NCBI GenBank assembly: GCA_034184445.1
Contig: JAXFZX010000035.1
Span: forward strand, 1-10,548
DNA from: CALXZG01 sp034184445
Lineage (GTDB): Bacteria; Pseudomonadota; Alphaproteobacteria; CAAHEQ01; UBA3637
Reading direction: 5' to 3'
Length of the DNA stretch: 10,548 bases
In this document: one piece after another, positions 1 to 6,080 of the stretch
Position numbering within the stretch: the first letter of the stretch is position 1
Layout: every line of letters starts with the position of its first letter
Translations under genes and position numbers: made by a program
Notes under the pieces: generated by a model
Databases searched by the model: none
Seen by the model: the letters and a program-made list of their open reading frames with translations, nothing else
What the model was told of the DNA's origin: nothing

Positions 1-1225
1 AAAAATGACACCAGCCCACAAAACAAATTTGTTTGGGGAGTTGGTGTGTTCCAATTCATTAAGATCAGATGATGCCGAAACAAATGCCGTTGGATTAATG
101 CATCAGGAAATGCGAGATTGTGATTCCTTAATTATGAAATGTGCCGATAAAACAGCTGTCCCTGCCGGTAATGCGCTGGCCGTTAACCGAGATGAATTTG
201 CTAAGGAAATAACGAATACTCTACATTCTTTCCCATATTTTTCCCTAGTGATACAAGAAGCAAACTTTCCAGAAGAATCAAATATTCCCGTCATTATCGC
301 AACGGGGCCTTTAACATCAGATAAAATGGCAAAAGATATTCAACAGGCCACACATATCAATACCTTGCACTTTTTTGACGCGATTGCCCCTATTGTGTAT
401 ACCGATTCGGTGGATATGACAAAGGCTTGGTATCAATCGCGATATGATAAAGGGGATGGCACAGATTATTTAAATTGTCCTCTGACGAAGGAAGAATATA
501 ATATATTTATTGATGCCCTGCTATCGGGGGAAAAAGTAGCCTTTCATGAATGGGAAGAAAAAACCCCCTATTTTGAAGGGTGCCTGCCGATTGAAGTTAT
601 GGCTGAACGCGGGCGACAAACTCTTTTATTTGGGCCAATGAAACCCGTTGGATTATCCAATCCTTATGAAAACGGGCGCAGACCCTTTGCTGTTGTACAA
701 CTCAGAAAAGAAAATCGGTTGGGAACCTTGATGAATCTAGTCGGATTTCAAACAAAACTAACCTATGGATCACAAAAAGAGGTTTTTCGCCTTATCCCTG
801 CCCTGCGGCAAGCAGAATTTGCAAGGCTTGGAGGAATACATAGAAATACTTTTGTTTGTGGACCTAAAGTACTTATGCCGGATTTAAAATTAAATGGTTT
901 TTCACATATTCGCTTGGCCGGTCAATTAACAGGATGTGAAGGCTATATTGAAAGTGCTGCCATCGGATTACTGGCAGGACTATTTACAGCGATACCAGAT
1001 CTGCCTCCACCCCCATCAGACACTGCATTGGGTGCTATGTTAAAGCACATCACCAGTGATGCCGATTCCGAGATTTTTCAACCTATGAACATCAATTTCG
1101 GTTTATTTCCAGAAATAAACCTGACAGATAGGAAAGGAAAAAAAATTAAAGGAACCGATCGCAAAAAGGCCTATACCGAACGTGCCAGAAAAAGCATTGA
1201 AAATTGGATTCAAAAGATTAAATAA
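1..1225 (+). CDS. trmFO: Methylenetetrahydrofolate--tRNA-(uracil-5-)-methyltransferase TrmFO, 5'-truncated by the window edge
   Basis: This cytoplasmic FAD enzyme methylates U54 in the T-loop of tRNA to ribothymidine, using 5,10-methylenetetrahydrofolate as carbon donor. The readable part begins with KMTPAHKT, matching the segment that follows the N-terminal FAD-binding Gly-rich motif in TrmFO, so the ATG at 5-7 is internal and roughly 40 residues lie upstream of the window. Counting from that Met, ELVCSNSLR carries Cys15 (equivalent to B. subtilis Cys53) and FEGCLPIEVMAERG carries Cys193 (equivalent to Cys226), the two conserved functional cysteines. Other family blocks are VPAGNALAV, IIATGPLTS, RYDKGDG, YLNCPLTKEE, LLFGPMKPVGL, VGFQTKLTYG, the FAD-domain stretch GQLTGCEGYIESAAIGLLAGL near 310-330, and FQPMNINFGLFP near the end. 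The C-terminus is complete, stopping at TAA 1223-1225. The family is distinct from the SAM-dependent TrmA. The call is very secure. Confidence 0.96.
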   Translation, partial: KMTPAHKTNLFGELVCSNSLRSDDAETNAVGLMHQEMRDCDSLIMKCADKTAVPAGNALAVNRDEFAKEITNTLHSFPYFSLVIQEANFPEESNIPVIIATGPLTSDKMAKDIQQATHINTLHFFDAIAPIVYTDSVDMTKAWYQSRYDKGDGTDYLNCPLTKEEYNIFIDALLSGEKVAFHEWEEKTPYFEGCLPIEVMAERGRQTLLFGPMKPVGLSNPYENGRRPFAVVQLRKENRLGTLMNLVGFQTKLTYGSQKEVFRLIPALRQAEFARLGGIHRNTFVCGPKVLMPDLKLNGFSHIRLAGQLTGCEGYIESAAIGLLAGLFTAIPDLPPPPSDTALGAMLKHITSDADSEIFQPMNINFGLFPEINLTDRKGKKIKGTDRKKAYTERARKSIENWIQKIK

Positions 1226-1232
1226 TGTTATT

Positions 1233-1241
1233 TGATATAAT
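1233..1241 (+). promoter_or_regulatory. Possible extended -10 promoter for aas
   Basis: TGATATAAT at 1233-1241 fits the extended -10 pattern TGnTATAAT of a sigma70-type promoter, just downstream of the trmFO stop. No good -35 hexamer is visible, which extended -10 promoters can tolerate. Transcription would start near 1248 and give a leader of about 100 nt that includes the inverted repeat at 1291-1310. A second -10-like TATGAT lies at 1315-1320 but has no -35 partner. The spacer is very AT-rich, so chance matches are common. Confidence 0.3.
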
Positions 1242-1290
1242 ACAAAAATAAATAATATTAATCAATGTATTAGATGGCATTAAAAAAGTT

Positions 1291-1310
1291 AAATGAATTT
1301 ATATTCATTT
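1291..1310. repeat. Perfect 8-bp inverted repeat upstream of aas
   Basis: AAATGAAT (1291-1298) and ATTCATTT (1303-1310) are exact inverted copies around a 4-base TTAT centre. The stem is almost all A/T and no U-tract follows, so it is a poor intrinsic terminator for trmFO. Its position between the possible promoter and the aas ribosome binding site would suit an operator for a dimeric regulator or a weak leader hairpin. Function is inferred from position only. Confidence 0.35.
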
Positions 1311-1337
1311 TAGGTATGATGAATATATATTAAACAT

Positions 1338-1343
1338 AAGGAG
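1338..1343 (+). promoter_or_regulatory. Ribosome binding site of aas
   Basis: AAGGAG lies 6 nt before the ATG at 1350-1352, matching the spacing seen for other genes in this window and fixing the aas start. Confidence 0.75.
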
Positions 1344-1349
1344 AACCTA

Positions 1350-3506
1350 ATGAAAAATTGTATTCGGTTAATATTGCGCTTTTTATTTCGGATGATGAAA
1401 ATTCGGGTGTCCGGTTTTGAAAATATACCGACCGATTTATGTAAAGGAATTTTTGTATCTAATCATCAATCATGGCTAGATCCGGTTGTTTTATTTGCCT
1501 TTTTGCCACAAAATCCCGTATTTTTATTGCACCCAAAATTGTATAGAAACAGGTGGATTCAATTCTTTATGAAATATGCAGAAAAAATTGAATTTAATTA
1601 TATGGATGCAACAGATGTTAAAAAAGTAATTACCTTGATTAACGAGGGTAAATTTTGCCTGATGTTTCCGGAAGGTTGTATGACAGATACCGGTGATATT
1701 ATGAAGGTTTATGAGGCTCCGGCCATTGTTGCAGACAGGACAAAAGCTCCCTTAATCCCCATATGGATTACTGGCGCAGAATACAGCCCCTTTTCCGAAA
1801 CAAACGGATATCAACCTCATCGTCCCTTTCCTAAAATTAAGATACGAATCGGAAATCCGGAATATTTTAAAATGAATGAGGATTTAAGAAAAAATCGCGA
1901 CTATTTAAAAGAGGCAACTTATCAATTATTAAATAATATGCGATTTGATACAAAGTATAAAAGCAATATGACATTATTTCATACTTTGCTACGAATGTCT
2001 CGGATTTACGGTAAAATAGGCCTTTTTAAACGCAGAGAAATTTTGGAAGATATCAATCGACAGCCACAAACCTATCGGGATATTTTAATTAAAAGTTATA
2101 TCATGGGGAAAAAGTTTGTAGCTTTCTCGGCGGAAAAAGAAAACATTGGTATTTTGATGCCAAATGCCGTTGCAACGGTCATATCAATTTTCGGCCTTTC
2201 AGCCTATAATCGGGTGCCGGTAATGTTGAATTTTTCACAAGGTGAAAGTGTAGTGGCATCCATGTGTAAAACGGCAGTTGTTAAAACCGTCATTACATCA
2301 AAAGCGTTTGTAATCAAAGCAAAAATGGAACAAACTATTCAAAGATTAGAAAATGACGGTATTAAAATCAACTATTTGGAGGACATTGCCAAAACTATTT
2401 CATTACAAGATAAATTACAGGCTTTGATCCTATATAAAATGAAAAAAGTGCCTATCCGCCAAAATAGCGATGAACCGGCTATCATACTATTTACATCGGG
2501 TTCAGAAGGATTTCCAAAGGGAGTCGTTTTAACCCATCAAAATATTGTATCAAATGTAGTGCAAACAGGGTGTTTTGCCCAATTAACAACAAAAGATTTA
2601 CTCTTTAATTCATTACCTATGTTTCATTCTTTTGGCCTTGTTGTCGGAGTATTCTTTCCCCTGTTTTATGGGGCAAAAGTTTTCCTGTTCCCATCACCCT
2701 TGCTATACAGGACAATTACTGAGTTGATCTATGAATTAAAAGCTACCATGATGATTGGCACCAATACTTTCTTTAAGGGATACACTAAAATAGCGCATCC
2801 ATATGACTTTAAAACATTAAGATTATGCTATGCAGGTGCAGAGGCAGTCCAAGAAGAAACACGACAATTAATGGCAGAAAAATTAGGATGCCTTTTGATG
2901 GAGGCTTATGGCACAACGGAATGTTCACCCGTGTTATGCATTAATAATATTTTATTCAATAAGTTCGGAACCTTAGGCAAATTAGTGCAGGCTATTGAAC
3001 ACAAAATTGAACCCGTTCCTGGTATTGAAAATGGAGGAGAATTATGTGTCAAAGGCCCCAATGTCATGAAAGGATATATTTTTGCAGATAATCCAGGGGT
3101 CATTGTCCCCGTTCAAGATGGATGGTATCATACCGGTGATGTCGTTGTCATTGACGAATTAGGGTTCGTCAAAATTGTAGATCGGGTTAAACGATTCGCC
3201 AAAATTGGAGGTGAAATGATATCCCTGACAGCAGTAGAAAACATTGCTCGTGAAATTTGGAAAACCGATGATTTTCATGGGGCGGCTGTGGCTCTGCCTC
3301 ATCCGAAAAAAGGGGAATATATCATTTTTGTATCCAACGATAAATCAGCGAATAAAGACGACTTTTCTTTAAAAGTTCAAGAAAAAGGCATGTCGGAATT
3401 ATATATTCCATCAGAATTTATGTATAAAGAAGAATTTCCGATTTTTGCCACTGGCAAAGCCGATTTGGTGACTTTAAAAAAGTGGGTGCAAGAAAAGCTG
3501 AAATGA
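1350..3506 (+). CDS. aas: Bifunctional Aas: 2-acylglycerophosphoethanolamine acyltransferase / acyl-ACP synthetase
   Basis: The 718-residue protein matches E. coli Aas (719 residues) in length, domain order and many motifs. Aas is an inner-membrane enzyme that activates fatty acid with ATP onto bound ACP and transfers the acyl chain to lysophospholipid, repairing phospholipids that lost an acyl chain. The N-terminal PlsC-type domain (about 15-200) has the HX4D catalytic motif in NHQSWLDP (His39, Asp44) and FPEG at 106-109. The C-terminal adenylate-forming domain (about 240-718) has the phosphate loop TSGSEGFPKG (382-391), LPMFHSFGL, YGTTEC (520-525), GWYHTGD (591-597, with the ribose-binding Asp597), RVKRFAKIGGEMIS, and the C-terminal Lys motif TGKADLVTLKKW. 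The start has AAGGAG 6 nt upstream. In E. coli the lysophospholipid flippase LplT is encoded beside aas, and fused MFS-Aas forms exist in some proteobacteria; neither is present here. It is probably a single-gene unit ending at the hairpin just downstream. Confidence 0.93.
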   Translation: MKNCIRLILRFLFRMMKIRVSGFENIPTDLCKGIFVSNHQSWLDPVVLFAFLPQNPVFLLHPKLYRNRWIQFFMKYAEKIEFNYMDATDVKKVITLINEGKFCLMFPEGCMTDTGDIMKVYEAPAIVADRTKAPLIPIWITGAEYSPFSETNGYQPHRPFPKIKIRIGNPEYFKMNEDLRKNRDYLKEATYQLLNNMRFDTKYKSNMTLFHTLLRMSRIYGKIGLFKRREILEDINRQPQTYRDILIKSYIMGKKFVAFSAEKENIGILMPNAVATVISIFGLSAYNRVPVMLNFSQGESVVASMCKTAVVKTVITSKAFVIKAKMEQTIQRLENDGIKINYLEDIAKTISLQDKLQALILYKMKKVPIRQNSDEPAIILFTSGSEGFPKGVVLTHQNIVSNVVQTGCFAQLTTKDLLFNSLPMFHSFGLVVGVFFPLFYGAKVFLFPSPLLYRTITELIYELKATMMIGTNTFFKGYTKIAHPYDFKTLRLCYAGAEAVQEETRQLMAEKLGCLLMEAYGTTECSPVLCINNILFNKFGTLGKLVQAIEHKIEPVPGIENGGELCVKGPNVMKGYIFADNPGVIVPVQDGWYHTGDVVVIDELGFVKIVDRVKRFAKIGGEMISLTAVENIAREIWKTDDFHGAAVALPHPKKGEYIIFVSNDKSANKDDFSLKVQEKGMSELYIPSEFMYKEEFPIFATGKADLVTLKKWVQEKLK

Positions 3507-3530
3507 AAAAAGCGGAATTTATTCCGCTTT
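3505..3530. terminator. Bidirectional intrinsic terminator between aas and the outer-membrane protein gene
   Basis: AAAGCGGAAT (3509-3518) and ATTCCGCTTT (3521-3530) form a perfect 10-bp stem around TT, lying between two convergent stop codons. Read on the minus strand the stem runs into six T residues, which suits termination of the omp transcript. Read on the plus strand it gives only TTT after the stem, with an A-tract before it, so it should work less well for aas. Position, symmetry and the GC-rich core make this secure. Confidence 0.85.
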
Positions 3531-3534
3531 GTTA

Positions 3535-4098
3535 TCAGAATGTATAGCGAACACCAAAATATCCTTCGTGGTTTTGGACTTTAATTTCCGCATCTTCATA
3601 GGGGCGAATTTTACCGGCATCAATAAAACGATAGCCCAGATCAAAACTCCATGCCCGCGTCCAATTAAAAGTTAATCCACCACCGATATTCCATGCAAAT
3701 GTTGTATCATCGCCTGATTTGCGTGTATTCCTTTTGTGATAACCGACATCTATATACGAAACACCAGCCCCTGCATTTAAATACGGACGAAATTTAGACC
3801 GAAAGGGAATTTCATAGTAAAATTGTGCCATATATCGTTGTTGTTGATACCATGCATTTTCTAATCTTGCTCGTGAAATATTTGCCCATTCAAATTCGGC
3901 ACGAAATGCCTTAACCCTAAGACCAAGAGCAGTCAAAAAAGCAATAGTGGTCTTGTTATCCTTTTTATCATCAACTTTAAAGCGCATACTATCTGCACCA
4001 CCACGTAATGTTAAATACGGGCCGTTCACCAACGGTTCCGCGTGTGCCACGGTTGCCAATAATAAAACCCCTAAAACCATTGATACCTTTTTCATCAT
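3535..4098 (-). CDS. Small outer-membrane beta-barrel protein with signal peptide
   Basis: The 187-residue precursor has a classic Sec signal peptide: MMKKVS, a hydrophobic run, then ATVAHA with predicted cleavage after Ala20. The mature part has alternating strand-like segments rich in aromatics and glycines, such as GPYLTLRGGAD, AQFYYEIPF, FRPYLNAGAGVSYIDVGY, FAWNIGGGLTFNW and WSFDLGYRFIDAG. It ends in GYFGVRYTF, and a C-terminal Phe is the usual recognition signal for the BAM assembly machinery. Size and the FRPYLNAGAGVSY pattern resemble 8-stranded barrels of the opacity/Omp25/OmpW type. No specific ligand or function can be read. AAAGGA at 4105-4110 sits 6 nt before the ATG at 4098; a second in-frame ATG follows immediately. 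Only 15 bp separate it from the ppiD stop, so it is probably co-transcribed with that chaperone gene and ends at the hairpin at 3505-3530. Confidence 0.8.
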   Translation of the reverse strand: MMKKVSMVLGVLLLATVAHAEPLVNGPYLTLRGGADSMRFKVDDKKDNKTTIAFLTALGLRVKAFRAEFEWANISRARLENAWYQQQRYMAQFYYEIPFRSKFRPYLNAGAGVSYIDVGYHKRNTRKSGDDTTFAWNIGGGLTFNWTRAWSFDLGYRFIDAGKIRPYEDAEIKVQNHEGYFGVRYTF

Positions 4099-4113
4099 AT
4101 TTTGTCCTTTCAG

Positions 4114-6015
4114 TTAATCATTAATATAGGTTGAAAATGCCTTTTTAATTTCGGGTTCATTAACAAAAACATGCATTTTTTCAGCATAACTTCCAATGAC
4201 ACCGGATAGTAATTCTGCCCCCGTCATTGCCTTTATATTTTCGGCAATTTCCTGCACACCTGTCGGATCCTTTTGGGACGAAGGCCGATATACATAATTG
4301 ACCTGAGTAATATAAATTCCTTTTTCGGTCGGAATTTGGGTTAATCCGGTTAATCCCTGAGCCTGTTTGAAAACAGATTGAACAACCGCAATCGGCAATT
4401 TTGATGTTTGACCACGCATTAATTCAGATTCCTCTATAACCGAAAAATTATTCAATTTCCCCTGAGCCAACAATGATGAACCTTCCTGAATACGGCGGAA
4501 AAGAGCATCCGCAACAGATTGCAGTTTTTCTTTTTGTTGATCGCGAACCCATAGATTCTTTAATTCAGAACGAACCGTTTCAAATGGCTTACTCTGAACC
4601 GGAATAATTTCAGAAAGTTCCGCTACAATAATGCCTTTATCAGTATCAAAAATCGGTGTTGATTCTCCGACTCTTAACGCAAATAAATTTTGAATTAAAT
4701 CGGGGTTTGCTAAATCACCGGTTAATCCTTTACCTTCTTGGTTAAGCCCAGTTATATCTGTCACAACATTTTTATGTAGTGTTAATTTTAATTCTGTGGC
4801 AGCATCGGATAATGATTTGCCTTCACCTAAAATTTCCTCTAACTGACGGGTTAAATTTTCCGTTTCATCATAAATTCGTTCATGAGCCAATTGGTCACGA
4901 ATCTGTTTACGAGCAACTTCTGTCGGCGTTTTTTGGCCGGCTTTAATATCCTTAACCAACAATAAATGATACCCGTTTGCAGTCGCAATCGGGCCAATTA
5001 TTTCGCCACGATTAGCCTTAAAAACGGCATCAGACAATTCTTCGGATATCTCATTATAGGAAACGTACCCAAAATTCGTCACATCAGGCGTTTGCCCCAA
5101 TTCATCAGTTGCCAAGGTTTCAAAATTATCAGGAGTTATCCGATCCTTAATATCATTGATTGTTTCTTCATCCTTAAAAAACATTTGGCTGACTAACCTT
5201 TTTTCCGGTGTTTCAAATTGAGATTTTCGTTCCGCATAGGCCAAATCAATATCCGTTTCGGATACTTCTATACGTTTCAATAAGTCATCCGGCATTAAGC
5301 GAATATAGGAAAAAACCCGATATTCAGGAGTCATAAATTGATCCGCCGCAAAAGCTTCATAATAATCTTTCAAATCCTGATTTGAAGGAGCCTTATCAAG
5401 CTGTATCCGATCGGTTTCTATAAACAAAGCAAAAACCTGTCGTTTTTCATGTTGGTGACGATAGGCTTGTTCTACAACAGAATCTGGGGCATAGGACAAT
5501 CCTTCAATCGCATGCGTTAAATGACGGGTGGCTAATTCGTTTTTCAATTTTGTGGCTAATTCAGCTTCACTCACTTGATTTTGGCGTAAGTATGCCATAA
5601 ATAAATTCCGATCAAATTGACCGGTCACATCGGCAAATGCCGGATTATTTTCTACATACTTTTGAACAGCCGCATTTGTCGCCGTTAAGCCCAACGCATC
5701 TTTAACCCCGTCAAAAACCATCTCATTTTTTTGTTGCAAAACGATGTTATCCAGAAGACCCATTTCAATAGCCTGTCTGGGAGAAATATATTGCCCACCC
5801 ATCAAACCGGATAATTTTTGCGTTTCAGACCGAAATACTCGTTCCAGTTCCTGAATTGAAATAGCACGTTCTCCAACGATTATAACCTGCCCCGTAAAAT
5901 TATCCCGTTGCGAAAACCCCATATATCCAAGACCAAACAACATCCCAAAAAGCAGGAACCCAAAAATCAGGCGACCAACCCAACTATTCACTATTTTGAT
6001 AAAAAATTGTATCAT
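4114..6015 (-). CDS. ppiD: PpiD-like periplasmic folding chaperone (SurA_N/parvulin-type PPIase domain), inner-membrane anchored
   Basis: PpiD-family proteins are anchored in the inner membrane by one N-terminal helix and assist folding of newly exported proteins at the Sec translocon. From the preferred ATG the protein has 633 residues, close to E. coli PpiD (623). It shows a short cytoplasmic start (MIQFFIKIVNSWVGR), one membrane segment (about 14-32, LIFGFLLFGMLFGLGYMGF), a SurA_N-like helical region (about 45-230), a parvulin (rotamase) domain at about 270-360 ending in GPIATANGYHLLLVKDI, and a long C-terminal part with a second partial parvulin-like fold. The GGDLG-type motif of active parvulins is replaced by TNFGY, so this domain may bind rather than isomerise, as reported for E. 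coli PpiD. A GTG six bases upstream is in frame, but it would sit 1 nt from the ribosome binding site; ATG at 6015 has AAGGA at the normal 7-nt distance. Confidence 0.88.
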   Translation of the reverse strand: MIQFFIKIVNSWVGRLIFGFLLFGMLFGLGYMGFSQRDNFTGQVIIVGERAISIQELERVFRSETQKLSGLMGGQYISPRQAIEMGLLDNIVLQQKNEMVFDGVKDALGLTATNAAVQKYVENNPAFADVTGQFDRNLFMAYLRQNQVSEAELATKLKNELATRHLTHAIEGLSYAPDSVVEQAYRHQHEKRQVFALFIETDRIQLDKAPSNQDLKDYYEAFAADQFMTPEYRVFSYIRLMPDDLLKRIEVSETDIDLAYAERKSQFETPEKRLVSQMFFKDEETINDIKDRITPDNFETLATDELGQTPDVTNFGYVSYNEISEELSDAVFKANRGEIIGPIATANGYHLLLVKDIKAGQKTPTEVARKQIRDQLAHERIYDETENLTRQLEEILGEGKSLSDAATELKLTLHKNVVTDITGLNQEGKGLTGDLANPDLIQNLFALRVGESTPIFDTDKGIIVAELSEIIPVQSKPFETVRSELKNLWVRDQQKEKLQSVADALFRRIQEGSSLLAQGKLNNFSVIEESELMRGQTSKLPIAVVQSVFKQAQGLTGLTQIPTEKGIYITQVNYVYRPSSQKDPTGVQEIAENIKAMTGAELLSGVIGSYAEKMHVFVNEPEIKKAFSTYIND

Positions 6016-6022
6016 ATGCACA

Positions 6023-6027
6023 TCCTT
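6023..6027 (-). promoter_or_regulatory. Ribosome binding site that decides the ppiD start
   Basis: On the minus strand AAGGA is followed by TGTGCAT and then ATG at 6015-6013. The 7-nt spacing supports this ATG over the in-frame GTG at 6021-6019, which would be only 1 nt from the site. Confidence 0.65.
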
Positions 6028-6044
6028 TTTTTCTTATGTATTCA

Positions 6045-6073
6045 TTTATAATCAAATTATTCCCGTTTGACAA
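6045..6073 (-). promoter_or_regulatory. Sigma70-type promoter for ppiD and the outer-membrane protein gene
   Basis: On the minus strand TTGTCA (6073-6068, one mismatch to TTGACA) is separated by exactly 17 bp from TATAAA (6050-6045, one mismatch to TATAAT). Transcription would start near 6038, leaving about 23 nt before the ppiD ATG. It falls entirely within the 65-bp topA-ppiD gap, so ppiD and the following gene could be expressed independently of topA. It is the best-matched promoter in the window. Confidence 0.65.
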
Positions 6074-6080
6074 GTTTTTT

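Noticed and set aside
5..7. ATG at 5-7 as the true start of trmFO
   Set aside because: The protein begins within a conserved internal block (TPAHKT...ELVCSNSLR) and lacks the N-terminal FAD-binding glycine motif. The frame is open to the window edge, so the gene is truncated.
1291..1310. Inverted repeat as an intrinsic terminator of trmFO
   Set aside because: The stem is nearly all A/T and is followed by TAGGTATG rather than a T-run, so termination is unlikely.
3505..3534. Attachment site or mobile-element end at the convergent junction
   Set aside because: The short perfect inverted repeat with a T-run between convergent stops is fully explained as a bidirectional terminator; there is no integrase or flanking direct repeat.
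6016..6021. GTG at 6021 as the ppiD start
   Set aside because: It would lie 1 nt from the AAGGA site. The ATG two codons later has normal 7-nt spacing and a typical N-terminus.
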